Source: Psychrobacter sp. P2G3
Lineage (GTDB): Bacteria; Pseudomonadota; Gammaproteobacteria; Pseudomonadales; Moraxellaceae
Length of the DNA: 64,000 nt
Assembly: GCF_001593285.1 (NCBI RefSeq)
Contig: NZ_CP012529.1
Location: forward strand, 1,736,001 to 1,800,000
Reading direction: 5' to 3'
The notes below the pieces were generated by a model. That model worked only from the letters and a program-made list of their open reading frames with translations. It searched no databases and had not been told where the DNA came from. Positions 26,422 through 36,327 of the stretch are shown piece after piece (within the stretch, counting starts at the first letter, position 1; every line of letters begins with the position of its first letter). A program made the position numbers and the translations under genes.

Positions 26422-26440
26422 TTTTTTTAATTTCGAGATT

Positions 26441-26474
26441 CGCCTTAACGGCTAAAATTATAGGCGTTAAGGCG
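26441..26474. terminator. inverted repeat after the amidase gene
   Basis: CGCCTTAACG (26441-26450) and its exact complement (26465-26474) enclose a 14-nt loop, 20 bp past the amidase stop codon. No T run follows on either strand, so termination is only a guess. It may instead be a recombination scar. Confidence 0.4.
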
Positions 26475-26603
26475 ATAAAAATAGATACCTTTGGTGCGTG
26501 CCAGCACTTCCGCTAATGTATCACTGTTGACACCTGTATTGATAACACCCCAACCGTTGAACTCGCTAAGTATCACTGTATAAGCAGTCTCGGGATATAA
26601 AAA
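26445..26603 (-). pseudogene. unrecognised 52-codon coding remnant
   Basis: An open stretch on the minus strand with protein-like composition (YTVILSEFNGWGVINTGVN, then LAEVLARTKGIYFYRLNAYN) runs from a TAG to a TAA and has no start codon with a ribosome site. It lies downstream of the broken RhuM-Fic gene. The family is not recognised. It may be the tail of another inactivated gene of the same accessory segment, or chance. Confidence 0.3.
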
Positions 26604-26632
26604 CTAAGTTTTACTTTGCTAAGCTTCATTTC

Positions 26633-27639
26633 TTAACCCTCTAGCGACAACATATTCATAATAAGCTTAATCAACGTCTCTTTTTGATTGGGGTCAGATT
26701 CAGCGACCAGTAACGTTAATGCCGCAAGACCAGTATTATTAATGACCATGTCACCCTTGTCATTGAGCAATCAATTATTACGATGCAAAAAATCCACGAA
26801 CAAAAAAGCACCGCTGCGTTTATTGCCATCGGTAAATGGATGGTTCTTGACCATAAAATACAATAAGTGCGCCGCTTTACTCTCTATAGTCGGATAAGCA
26901 GGCTCGCCGAACACCGTTTGTTGTAAATTACCTAGCACACTATCCAGACCGTCACCGCGAGGCTTGGCAAATAGCTCAGTCGCCTCTCCCCTTGCTATAA
27001 GCTGTGACTTTAGATTGTTCAAATTTGCCATAGCGTCATCGGTACTAGGCAGTACCCCGCCATCCTGCCCTGCTGGATCATCGAGCAACCCTTCATCATA
27101 GCGTTGTAGCCATAAAAATGTCGCGTATAACGGCTGATAATCTCAATCAAGCCGCGCCCTTCATCAGTATTTAGGTCAGGGCTTTTTGCTGTTTTTTCAA
27201 TCAAGCGCAAAGCTTGTTGTAATTCGATTGAGTTTTTATCAAGTCGTTGTTGATTAAGAGTGTAACCTTGTACTAAATATTCGCGTAAGCGCTGGGTTGC
27301 CCAAATGCGAAACTGGGTGCCGCGCTGTGACTTTACCCGATAGCCAACTGAGATAATAACGTCAAGATTGTAGTGCTCAACCTGATAAGTTTTACCATCT
27401 GCAGCAGTTGTCGCAAATTTTGCGACAACTGCTTCTTTATCTAACTCCCTCTCTTTAAATACATTATTAATATGCTTACCTAATGTTTTTATATCACGAT
27501 CAAAAAGCGATGATAGCTGCTGTCGATTAAGCCATACACTTTCATTTTCAAGATGCACTTGGATTTCAGCTTGTCCATCCGAACTCTCATATATCTCTAT
27601 GGTTGAGGTGTTGGTATTCATAGTATCGATAATGTTCAT
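26633..27639 (-). pseudogene. RhuM-Fic/DOC fusion protein gene, frameshifted and interrupted
   Basis: The first 206-codon frame is a RhuM domain (WLNRQQLSSLFDRDIKTLGK, then DVIISVGYRVKSQRGTQFR). It goes out of frame after RYTRHF at a run of five A (27114-27118, plus strand). One added base restores LWLQRYDEG and joins the Fic part, with DGGVLPSTDDA and the Fic core HPFTDGNKRSGAFLF. The Fic part is then cut by TGA at 26771-26773 after LHRNN. Beyond it the frame continues with LLNDKGDMVINNTGLAALTL to a natural TAA at 26633-26635. Two independent lesions indicate a dead gene. RhuM-Fic proteins often accompany restriction-modification genes, in line with the methylase relic nearby. Confidence 0.8.
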
Positions 27640-27936
27640 TCTATTCCTTCTTTAATCTTCAATTACTATACGTATTGAACTTTTGTGTACTAATATAGAT
27701 AGCATAACTGTAATGTATAACACTAGATTTATTTTAAAAATCAGCTCTATATTTGTGTCTTATCGTAGCTCTGGCAACCTTAAAATATCAAACACTTATT
27801 GTGCATTGGCTTATAGACACGGTATAGTGAATATAAGACACAGGTTATATATTGGACGTATTGCCACACTAGTCTGCCTATCATAGCCAGTCTACTTATC
27901 ATAACAATGACTTTACCAAGGATGCGTGAGGTATTT

Positions 27937-30282
27937 ATGAATAAAGAAGCGACTCAGTCCCAAGCCCAAAACCAATCTCAAAACCAAAACGACGGAAATG
28001 CTGAAAACCAAAATCAGACGCAAGCATCAACAGCTAGCAAACCTGCTACCAAGCCCAGTTCTGCAAACCCTACAAAAGATGTAACAACGAAGTCTAAAGA
28101 AAAGCCAAAATGCTTCGATGAATTAAAGAGCAGTAAAGACCAGTACCGTCCGGTAGCACAGGCAGTTGGTGACTGGCTAGATGATATCAGTATTGATGGT
28201 CTCAATCATTTAAATGAGCAAGCCGAAAATATCTTTTACCGAAAAGGCGTTACCTTCACCGTCTATAGCGATGCCAAAAACATCGAGCGGATGATTCCGT
28301 TTGATATTATCCCGCGCATCATTGCTGTAAGTGAATGGCAGCAGATTGAAGCTGGTTGTAAGCAGCGTATTACCGCTTTAAATGCTTTTTTGCACGACAT
28401 TTATCACGATCAAGCCATCATGAAAGAAGGCATCGTCCCTGACACTTATGTCTATGCTAGCGGTTGTTATGAGCCATGGATGATGGGTATTGAGCTAGAT
28501 AAACCTATCTACTCACACATCAGTGGTATTGACCTTATTCGTGATGAGAGCGGCCGATTTTGCGTATTGGAGGATAACCTACGTACGCCCTCTGGTGTCT
28601 CTTATATGCTTGAGAGCCGCAATATATCAGAGACACTGCTGTCCGATTTGTTTGCGCATACTCCGATTTTAGGCGTTAGCGATTACCCGCAACGCCTAAA
28701 AGCCTGTCTTGCCAGCTCAACGAGCAAATACGACCCACAAATTGTCATATTGACGCCTGGGCGCTTTAATAGTGCTTATTATGAGCATGCATTTTTGGCA
28801 CATGAGATGAATGTGCCCTTAGTACATGGTTATGATTTGGTGGTTGAGGATAGCAAAGTCTATATGCAAGGCATTCGCGGTAAAGTGCAAGTTGATATCA
28901 TTTATCGCCGTATCGACGACCCTTATATCGACCCATTAGCATTTCGCTCAGACTCTATCTTAGGCGTGTCAGGGCTAATGAGTGCCTACCGCGCAGGCAA
29001 TGTGGTGGTCGTCAATGCCCCAGGCACTGGCGTCGCTGATGACAAGAGCTTATACCCGTTCGTACCCGATATGATTGAGTTTTACCTAGGCGAGAAGCCT
29101 CTCTTGCCTAATATCGAAACCTTTCAATGCCGCAAACCTGATGAATTAGAATATGTGCTGAGCAACTTAGACAAACTGGTCGTCAAAGAAACACAAGGTT
29201 CTGGTGGTTACGGGATGCTTATTGGACCGACCTCCACCAAGCAAGAAATTAGCGACTATCGTAAGCGTCTGCTTGACAACCCAGCAGGATTTATAGCTCA
29301 GCCGACTATCTCACTGTCTACCAACCCTACCGCTGTAAGCGATGGTATCGCACCGCGTCATATCGATTTACGCCCCTTTGTCCTTAGTCATGGTGACGGC
29401 TCTGTGGACATCGTCCCCGGCGGCTTAACCCGCGTGGCAATGGTTGAAGGCTCATTAGTCGTCAACTCATCTCAAGGCGGCGGCATTAAGGATACATGGG
29501 TCATTGACGATAGCAATTTGAAACCGTCAGCTAAGCACGAGGCCAATCAAACGATTAAAGGCGATAGCCAAGCTAATGCTTATCATGCCAATTATCATAA
29601 TCCTGCGCAGCCGCTCGAAGCCGGATATGAGAGCTTCGATGATGCGCCTATGATATTGCTACTGTCTACCGCCAATCATCTGATCTGGCTCGGTAGATAT
29701 AGCGAACGGCTCTATTGTTACGATAATATTATGAAGCATCTGATCAAAGGCGATCTTAAAAAGTCACAACTAAAGCATTTAATTACTTGCCTAGGCTTTG
29801 AAGCTGATCCTGATGATTCATCAAAAGCTATCACTGCGCAAATGCTACGGGACTTAGCACAAAATAAAATTCCTAACGTGGTTCAGTCTATCGAAACCAA
29901 TGTACAAGAGGCCAAAGGCGTCATTGGTGAAGATGCCGCTGAGCTGTATAACTTAATCAAACGTCTATCAGGTGCAGGCACTTATCGAGCGGCCACACTG
30001 CAACTACATGCCTGCAACGCAGCAATGGCGCAAGAGCATCCAACCGTGACCTGCTTTTGGCAATTGGGACGCCTGTTTGAGCGGCTCGAACGCGCAGTAT
30101 TGTTAGACGAAGATGCGACAGAAATCAGTCTTGAATTTAAATATTGGATCAGTGAGTTACCAGAGAACACACGCTGGCGTGAGCTTACGCGTTTGACCAA
30201 TCAGATGATTAAATCAAAGCAACTGTGCGACTTTAAGCTCATCAGCCGAGAGTTCAGTATTATCCTTCAGCAAGGGGTCTGA
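27937..30282 (+). CDS. circularly permuted ATP-grasp / alpha-E protein of the Anbu locus
   Basis: A 781-residue protein from ATG 27937, chosen because GAGGT lies just ahead; an in-frame ATG at 27907 lacks this. The first about 65 residues are Gln/Asn/Thr-rich and disordered. Residues about 95-560 are a circularly permuted ATP-grasp domain, with DDPYIDPLAFRSDSILGVSG, then VVKETQGSGGYGMLIGP and the late IDLRPFVLSHGDG segment. Residues about 615-775 are an alpha-E helical domain (LLLSTANHLIWLGRYSERL). These parts are often separate genes and here are fused. The protein is thought to ligate or modify peptides. It forms an operon with the transglutaminase and the Anbu peptidase. Confidence 0.88.
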   Translation: MNKEATQSQAQNQSQNQNDGNAENQNQTQASTASKPATKPSSANPTKDVTTKSKEKPKCFDELKSSKDQYRPVAQAVGDWLDDISIDGLNHLNEQAENIFYRKGVTFTVYSDAKNIERMIPFDIIPRIIAVSEWQQIEAGCKQRITALNAFLHDIYHDQAIMKEGIVPDTYVYASGCYEPWMMGIELDKPIYSHISGIDLIRDESGRFCVLEDNLRTPSGVSYMLESRNISETLLSDLFAHTPILGVSDYPQRLKACLASSTSKYDPQIVILTPGRFNSAYYEHAFLAHEMNVPLVHGYDLVVEDSKVYMQGIRGKVQVDIIYRRIDDPYIDPLAFRSDSILGVSGLMSAYRAGNVVVVNAPGTGVADDKSLYPFVPDMIEFYLGEKPLLPNIETFQCRKPDELEYVLSNLDKLVVKETQGSGGYGMLIGPTSTKQEISDYRKRLLDNPAGFIAQPTISLSTNPTAVSDGIAPRHIDLRPFVLSHGDGSVDIVPGGLTRVAMVEGSLVVNSSQGGGIKDTWVIDDSNLKPSAKHEANQTIKGDSQANAYHANYHNPAQPLEAGYESFDDAPMILLLSTANHLIWLGRYSERLYCYDNIMKHLIKGDLKKSQLKHLITCLGFEADPDDSSKAITAQMLRDLAQNKIPNVVQSIETNVQEAKGVIGEDAAELYNLIKRLSGAGTYRAATLQLHACNAAMAQEHPTVTCFWQLGRLFERLERAVLLDEDATEISLEFKYWISELPENTRWRELTRLTNQMIKSKQLCDFKLISREFSIILQQGV

Positions 30283-30378
30283 TACGGCAAGCTTTTGCTT
30301 AATCACTATTATTTGCTCAATCATTAGCAAATGAGCGTCCAGATAATCAAGACAGTAGATAAAACAAAGGATGACGTT

Positions 30379-31164
30379 ATGAAACTTCAAATCAGCCATC
30401 AGACCAACTACTATTATGGCGAGCTGGCCCAGCGCAGCGTACAGTATATACGTATGACACCGATGCAACTGCCACATCAAATTATTCATCAGTGGGATGT
30501 CATGCTACCCAAAGTTGCCACCAGTCAAAAGGACGGCTTTGGCAACGACTGGCTCACGCTTAGCCGCAATGAGGCGCATAATAATTTACAGATGCAGGCG
30601 TCAGGCATCGTTGAGATTAATACCGATACTGAGCGACTAGAGGATATGGATAACGTCCCCTACCTGCTCTTTACCGTACAAAGCCCCTTGACCAAGTGCT
30701 CGGAGGCAATGCGTACATTTGCAGCGCCTTATCTAAAAAACCCGACACATGACAGTTTAAAAGCGATGGCGGCTGAGCTCTTAACGAAGATGCCCTATAT
30801 AAAAGATACTACCCATGTTGGTACAACCGCAGCCGAAGCCTTTGCAATCGGCGCTGGCGTGTGCCAAGACCATACCCATGTGTTTGTAGGCTGCTGCCGT
30901 GATCAGCACATACCAGCGCGTTATGTATCGGGCTACCTTTATGACGATACTGAGAACCACATGGCAAGTCATGCTTGGGCTGAGGTATGGCTCGATGGAT
31001 ACTGGTATACCTTTGATATCTCAAACCAGCTGTTTCAGCCAAGCTCTCATGTATATGTCGCTATTGGTCGCGATTACTTAGACGCCGCTCCTGTGCGCGG
31101 CGTACGCATGGGTGGTGGTTATGAGAATCTATACAGTCAAGTACTAGTGACACGCTTATCGTAA
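30379..31164 (+). CDS. transglutaminase-like cysteine protease of the Anbu locus
   Basis: 261 residues from ATG 30379, with AAGGA seven bases ahead. The N-terminal beta domain (ISHQTNYYYGELAQRSVQYI) is the bacterial transglutaminase N-region. The catalytic triad is Cys162 (GVCQDHTHVFV), His198 (MASHAWAEVW) and Asp213 (YTFDIS). There is no signal peptide, so it is cytoplasmic. The order ATP-grasp/alpha-E, transglutaminase, proteasome-like peptidase is conserved in many proteobacteria, which suggests a peptide-tagging and processing route, though its physiological role is not settled. Confidence 0.9.
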   Translation: MKLQISHQTNYYYGELAQRSVQYIRMTPMQLPHQIIHQWDVMLPKVATSQKDGFGNDWLTLSRNEAHNNLQMQASGIVEINTDTERLEDMDNVPYLLFTVQSPLTKCSEAMRTFAAPYLKNPTHDSLKAMAAELLTKMPYIKDTTHVGTTAAEAFAIGAGVCQDHTHVFVGCCRDQHIPARYVSGYLYDDTENHMASHAWAEVWLDGYWYTFDISNQLFQPSSHVYVAIGRDYLDAAPVRGVRMGGGYENLYSQVLVTRLS

Positions 31165-31204
31165 TGGCAGATTTTATTCAATTTATATTTATTAGGAATA
31201 TCTC

Positions 31205-31945
31205 ATGACTTATTGTGCGGCTATCCGCCTCAAAGAAGGGATGGTTTTTGCCAGTGACACCCGTACCAATGCAGGCGTGGACCACATATCAACCTTTAGA
31301 AAGCTGTATCAATATGGCGTTGAAGGTGAGCGTTTTATGGTGCTACAAACAGCTGGTAGCCTTGCGACCTCGCAGGCTGTATTCAACAAATTACAGAGCG
31401 ATATTAATTTGCGCTCCGAGCACAGCTTACATACCGTCTCTTCATTATTTGACGGCGCGCAAATGGTTGGCGAGTGTATGCGTAACGTCATGACCAATGC
31501 ACAAAGAGTTGCTAATGATAATAGTAGCGGTACTTTTACCAGCTCGTTTTTGTTAGGTGGTCAAATAAAAGGGCAACCGCCCGAGCTATATATGATTTAT
31601 CCTGAAGGCAACTGTATTAGAGCCACTCAAGATACGCCATTTTTCCAGCTTGGTGAAAGCAAATATGGCAAACCCATCCTTGATCGATCAGTGAAATACG
31701 ATACTGGGGTTAATCATGCTGCTCAAGCATTAATGCTGTCGTTTGATTCAACCATTCACTCCAACCTGTCTGTCGGTATGCCAATAGACTTTGTGATTTA
31801 CCAAAATGATAGTCTCACGCTACCAAAAGGTCGCCGTATCGAGGAAGACGACGAATACTTTAAAACCATTAGTCGCCAGTGGTTAGAAGCGCTGCGTAAT
31901 ACGTTAGTTGAATTACCTGCCTGCCCTGATAATTATTGGGAGTAA
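31205..31945 (+). CDS. Anbu proteasome-like peptidase
   Basis: 246 residues of the Ntn-hydrolase fold close to HslV and the 20S beta subunit, in the Anbu (ancestral beta subunit) group. It begins MTYCAAIRLKEGMVFASDTR. After Met removal, Thr2 would be the nucleophile, with Asp and Lys-like positions in the DTRTNAG region. The family forms open helical or ring-like assemblies without a dedicated ATPase. No hslU-type unfoldase lies beside it. It is the last gene of the three-gene operon, 40 bp after the transglutaminase. Confidence 0.9.
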   Translation: MTYCAAIRLKEGMVFASDTRTNAGVDHISTFRKLYQYGVEGERFMVLQTAGSLATSQAVFNKLQSDINLRSEHSLHTVSSLFDGAQMVGECMRNVMTNAQRVANDNSSGTFTSSFLLGGQIKGQPPELYMIYPEGNCIRATQDTPFFQLGESKYGKPILDRSVKYDTGVNHAAQALMLSFDSTIHSNLSVGMPIDFVIYQNDSLTLPKGRRIEEDDEYFKTISRQWLEALRNTLVELPACPDNYWE

Positions 31946-31999
31946 AGGGCTTTCTCAATGTTGAGCTTGATTTGATTGAAGTTACTCTGGAAACTCTCA

Positions 32000-34582
32000 C
32001 TACATCAATAAAAAAGGCGCAGTTCGGCTGGTCTTTGATTTTGCCACTTCATCAGGTGTGCCTTGAGCGACTATCTGTCCGCCCTCATCCCCTGCCCCTG
32101 GCCCGATATCAATAATCCAGTCGCTATTACTGGCCACTTGCATATCGTGCTCAACCATAATGACGGTATTACCTGCATTGACGAGTCCGTTTAACTGCGC
32201 CATCAACATCGATACATCTGCCGGATGCAAGCCAGTGGTCGGTTCATCCAGTATATAGAGCGTATCACCTCGTTGCGTACGCTGCAGCTCAGTTGCTAGC
32301 TTAATGCGCTGGGCTTCACCACCTGATAGCTCAGTCGCCGGCTGACCCAAACGCAGATAACCGAGCCCGACTTGGAGTAATGCAGCTAGTGCACGCAAAA
32401 TAGACGCCTCATCGGCAAAGAACTCATAAGCCGCTTCCACCGTTAGATTTAGCACTTCAGCGATGTTTTTATCTCGATACGTGATTTCAAGCGTTTCATC
32501 ATCGTAGCGTTGACCATGGCAGACTTGGCAAGGCGCGTAGACACTAGGCAGGAACAACAGCTCAACACTGACAAAACCTAAACCCTCACAATTTGGACAA
32601 CGGCCTTTGACCGTGTTAAATGAAAAGCGACTCGCATCATAACCGCGCGCTTTGGCCTGCTCAGTTGCCGCAAATAATTTACGGACATTATCGAACAGTC
32701 CAGTATAGGTCGCAAGGTTTGAGCGCGGTGTACGACCAATGGCTTTTTGATTGATATTAATAAGACGACTGACTTTGTCCATGCCAGCAATGATTTTGCC
32801 ATTCGTTACCGTCTCAAACTCTTGCTCAAGCAGATCCGCTTCGCCCGTTGGTGAATCTACGTGCGCTTTTTGTCCTAAAGCCTCATTGACCAGCTCAACC
32901 AACGCCTGACTCACAAGACTTGATTTACCCGAGCCAGATACGCCAGTGACACAAGTCATAACGCCTAGCGGAAACTCAACGCTCAACCCTTGGATGTTAT
33001 TGCGTTCAATATCAGCCAGTTTTAGCCATGCTGTTGGCTGTCTTAGTGATAGTGTAGATAGCTGATTTGTCGTTGAATCCACCGAATCAGTATCAGTAAG
33101 TAGATATTGAGCCGTTTGTGAGTGAGCGACATTACGCAACCCCTCTATAGGACCGCTGTATACAATCTCACCACCATGCGTGCCAGCCTTTGGCCCCACA
33201 TCTACTACCCAATCAGCATGCCGGATGACACTGACATCGTGTTCAACGACAAACACTGAATTACCAGCGGCGATGAGTTCATCCAATGCCCTCAATAGCG
33301 CCTGTGTATCAGCAGGATGCAAACCCGCGGATGGCTCATCAAGTACATATACCACGCCAAACAGCTGCGAGCGTATTTGGGTCGCCAGACGCAAGCGTTG
33401 TAGCTCACCTGGCGACAAAGTCGGTGTCGTACGTTCAAGTGATAAGTAGCCCAATCCCAGTCTCGTTAATGCCTCGACACGAGTGAGAATATCACTGGCG
33501 ATACGCTGAGCAACAATGGCTTTTTCGCGGTTTGGTGTCTCATTAACGACCTTGGTGCGAGCCGTCTTTTCAAGTTTAAGCGCTAGCTCGGTTAAAGTTA
33601 GCTGCGATAACTCGCCAATATCCAGACCTGCAAACTTAACCGATAGAGACTCTTTTTTTAGCTTCTTCCCATGGCACTCAGGACACTCAGATATTTGCAT
33701 AAATTGCGAAACGCGCTTTTTGGTGCGCGGGCTTTGGGTATTGGCAAATGAGTGTAAGATGAAGTTTTTTGCACTGGTAAAGGTGCCCATATAGTTTGGC
33801 TTTTCGCCTTTCTCAATCGCTATGCGAGTTTGTTCAGTATTATATTCAGGATAGACAGGCACCGTCGGCGTCTCATCAGTGAACAGAATCCAGTCGCGAG
33901 CTTTCTTCGGCAGCTTATTCCAAGGAGTGTCGATATCGTAGCCAAGTGTCGTCAATATACGACTGAGGTTTTGACCTTGCCAAGCTGGCGGCCATGCAGA
34001 AATAGCACGCTCACGAATGCTCTTAGTCGCATCAGGCACCATCAGCGCTTCGGTGACTTCAAACACACGACCAATACCCGAGCACGTTGGGCACGCCCCT
34101 TCTGGCGTATTAGGCGAAAACGCATCGGCGTATAGTATCTCTTGATCTGCTGGGTACTCGCCAGCTCGTGAGTACAGCATACGCAGGCCGTTCGATACGG
34201 TCGTGACACTACCAACGGATGAGCGTACGGACGGCGTACCTCGTTGCTGCTGTAATGCAACCGCAGGTGGCAACCCTTCTATCGCATCGACATCCGGCTC
34301 ATCGACCTGATCTATCAAACGCCGCGCATAAGGCGACACAGAATCAAGATAACGGCGTTGTGACTCAGCAAATAAAGTGCCAAAGGCTAAGGATGATTTA
34401 CCGGAACCTGATATCCCCGTAAAGACTACTAGCGCATTACGCGGTAAATCAACATCAACGTTTTTTAAATTATGAACACGTGCGCCTCTGACTTGAATTT
34501 GGTTGTTAGAATCGTTTAGGATGTTTTGAATTTCTAAGTTAATTTCAGCGTTGGTTTTATTCTTATTGTTTTTAGAGGTCAT
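32000..34582 (-). CDS. UvrA2-type ABC ATPase lacking the UvrB-binding domain
   Basis: 860 residues, about 80 shorter than the repair UvrA. It has two ATPase modules: Walker A GISGSGKSS (56-64), first signature LSPGELQR, Walker A TGVSGSGKSS in the second half, and signature LSGGEAQR. Zinc-finger cysteines are present (CPTC at 164-167, CPECHGKKL, CPNC and CQVC). The first finger comes only about 100 residues after the first Walker A, whereas in UvrA1 this stretch also holds the UvrB-binding domain. That marks it as UvrA2, whose relatives are linked to DNA-damage or antibiotic tolerance. No uvrB is nearby. The first signature (LSPG) deviates from the standard LSGG. Confidence 0.88.
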   Translation of the reverse strand: MTSKNNKNKTNAEINLEIQNILNDSNNQIQVRGARVHNLKNVDVDLPRNALVVFTGISGSGKSSLAFGTLFAESQRRYLDSVSPYARRLIDQVDEPDVDAIEGLPPAVALQQQRGTPSVRSSVGSVTTVSNGLRMLYSRAGEYPADQEILYADAFSPNTPEGACPTCSGIGRVFEVTEALMVPDATKSIRERAISAWPPAWQGQNLSRILTTLGYDIDTPWNKLPKKARDWILFTDETPTVPVYPEYNTEQTRIAIEKGEKPNYMGTFTSAKNFILHSFANTQSPRTKKRVSQFMQISECPECHGKKLKKESLSVKFAGLDIGELSQLTLTELALKLEKTARTKVVNETPNREKAIVAQRIASDILTRVEALTRLGLGYLSLERTTPTLSPGELQRLRLATQIRSQLFGVVYVLDEPSAGLHPADTQALLRALDELIAAGNSVFVVEHDVSVIRHADWVVDVGPKAGTHGGEIVYSGPIEGLRNVAHSQTAQYLLTDTDSVDSTTNQLSTLSLRQPTAWLKLADIERNNIQGLSVEFPLGVMTCVTGVSGSGKSSLVSQALVELVNEALGQKAHVDSPTGEADLLEQEFETVTNGKIIAGMDKVSRLININQKAIGRTPRSNLATYTGLFDNVRKLFAATEQAKARGYDASRFSFNTVKGRCPNCEGLGFVSVELLFLPSVYAPCQVCHGQRYDDETLEITYRDKNIAEVLNLTVEAAYEFFADEASILRALAALLQVGLGYLRLGQPATELSGGEAQRIKLATELQRTQRGDTLYILDEPTTGLHPADVSMLMAQLNGLVNAGNTVIMVEHDMQVASNSDWIIDIGPGAGDEGGQIVAQGTPDEVAKSKTSRTAPFLLM

Positions 34583-34781
34583 AAAGTCGTTTTTCCTATT
34601 GATACATGTTTTAATTTTAAATGTTTTTCGCTGTGTCTATAAGACCATTCAGCAGTTGCAAAAGAGTCTAACATGTTCAAATCGTTACTATAGCTAGGCT
34701 TACGTATTACTAGCATAGATAGACAAAACGATAACTTAAACAATCAGCAGTTGATAGTAGCTCTCGGTAGTTAATCAACAA

Positions 34782-34812
34782 AAAAAGACCGCCTTTAGGC
34801 GGGTCTTTTTTT
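34782..34812 (-). terminator. terminator after the DUF819 gene
   Basis: AGACC-GCC pairs with GGC-G-GGTCT (one bulged G), with A and T runs on both sides. It lies 50 bp past the stop of the DUF819 gene on the minus strand and 200 bp before the UvrA2 start. Confidence 0.85.
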
Positions 34813-34862
34813 CTATAAGCATCTAATATCCGAAATAGGAAATAGGAGAAAATAAAATATTC

Positions 34863-36107
34863 TCACCCCACCACCAGCCGCATCATCTGCGTACTAATAT
34901 AACCACCAAACGTACCGACCGCATAGCCAAGAATGCCCAAAAACACCCCAACTGGCGCAAGCGATGGATGAAATGCCGTAGCGACAATCGGTGCTGAGGA
35001 CGCGCCGCCAGTATTGGCATTGGAGCCGACTGCTAAAAAGAAAAATGGCGCACGAATGAGTCTAGCGACCACAAAAATAATCACTACATGAATACTCATC
35101 CATAATAAACCGATGAGCAATAAACGCCATTGTGAGACGATGCCGGCTAGATTGATTTGCATACCAATAGCAGCAATCAATACAAAGATAAATACCGTGC
35201 CGATTTTTGATGCCCCAACATGGTCGAGCCTGCGGACCTTGGTAAAAGAAAAGATGACACCTATCAAGGTAATAATGACCACCATCCAAAAGAATGAGCT
35301 GGCAAAACTATATTGTACCGCCCAGCTGTATGGTGCAAAAAACCCTGCTATCTGCCCGCCGATAAAGTGTGCCACCCCTACCATGGCAAAGCATAAGCCG
35401 AACATTACCATTAAGTCATTCAGTGTCGCTGGACGTGCATGATCGCGCTCATAGCTCTCAACCGCTGCGATGACTTTATCAATACTACTACTATCAGCCC
35501 TTAATAGACGATCTATCTTATCGCTGTGCTTGGCCATGACCAAGATAGCCAATAGCCATAATGAAGCATTGGTCGTATCAACCAAGATCATCATCCCAAA
35601 TAAGTCATCGCTGACACCAAACAGCTCCTTCATTGCTGCTTGGTTAGCCGCACCGCCAATCCAGCTACCCGCCACTGCTGAAAATCCGCGCCACAGGGTA
35701 TCATCGGTAAACATACTGGGCGATATCCACTTAGCCACACCTAAGCTAATCGGACCACTGATAACAATGGCAATACTGGCTGCAAAAAACATAGCAATCG
35801 CTTTCCAGCCCAGTCCTAGTATCTTAGGGACATCCATCGACAAGGTCATCAATAGCAAACTTGCTGGCAACAAGTAGGTAGCCGTAAAACCATAAATCTG
35901 CGAGCCAATACCATCAGCGAAAACGCCTAAGCTATTCAGCGTCGCCGGTATAAAGCAGCATAGTACGATACCCGGCAATACGGCATAAAAGCGTCGCCAA
36001 AATTTACCAGGCAGCCCTTGGGTATAAAATACTAAGCCGATAATTGCCATGATGATGCCAAACGCTAATGGCAGACTATCAATTGCTAAACTTGAGGTGG
36101 CGGGCAT
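34863..36107 (-). CDS. DUF819 family inner-membrane protein
   Basis: A 414-residue polytopic membrane protein with about eleven hydrophobic helices, belonging to the DUF819 (YjcL-like) family. Typical pieces are FIPATLNSLGVF near the N-terminus, SWIGGAANQAAMKELFGVSD in the middle and GSNANTGGASSAPIVATAFH near the end. The paired Gly/Asn-rich discontinuous helices resemble secondary transporters of the sodium-glutamate or bile-acid type, but substrate and function are unknown. It stands alone between the terminator at 34782 and the phenol hydroxylase cluster. Confidence 0.85.
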   Translation of the reverse strand: MPATSSLAIDSLPLAFGIIMAIIGLVFYTQGLPGKFWRRFYAVLPGIVLCCFIPATLNSLGVFADGIGSQIYGFTATYLLPASLLLMTLSMDVPKILGLGWKAIAMFFAASIAIVISGPISLGVAKWISPSMFTDDTLWRGFSAVAGSWIGGAANQAAMKELFGVSDDLFGMMILVDTTNASLWLLAILVMAKHSDKIDRLLRADSSSIDKVIAAVESYERDHARPATLNDLMVMFGLCFAMVGVAHFIGGQIAGFFAPYSWAVQYSFASSFFWMVVIITLIGVIFSFTKVRRLDHVGASKIGTVFIFVLIAAIGMQINLAGIVSQWRLLLIGLLWMSIHVVIIFVVARLIRAPFFFLAVGSNANTGGASSAPIVATAFHPSLAPVGVFLGILGYAVGTFGGYISTQMMRLVVG

Positions 36108-36248
36108 TAAAAGGCTCCGGAGTGTGCTAGTTAGTCAAAGTTCGTCAGTATAGACAAGGCGAAAAACAGGTGCAAGCTGGTATTTATTTAGGGTGTGCTG
36201 AACACTCCTTAATATCCACCTAAATATACCAGTAAGCAAACGCAAAAA

Positions 36249-36271
36249 AGCCAGATAAAAAGTATCTGGCT
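36249..36271 (-). terminator. terminator of the phenol hydroxylase operon
   Basis: AGCCAGATA (36249-36257) and TATCTGGCT (36263-36271) form a 9-bp stem, followed on the minus strand by six T. It is nearly identical to the hairpin at 43455-43485 on the other side of the cluster. Confidence 0.85.
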
Positions 36272-36327
36272 CATTAAAAAACATCAAACTATTTTAGAAG
36301 GCTATAGTTCTATCAGGTAAGTAACGA

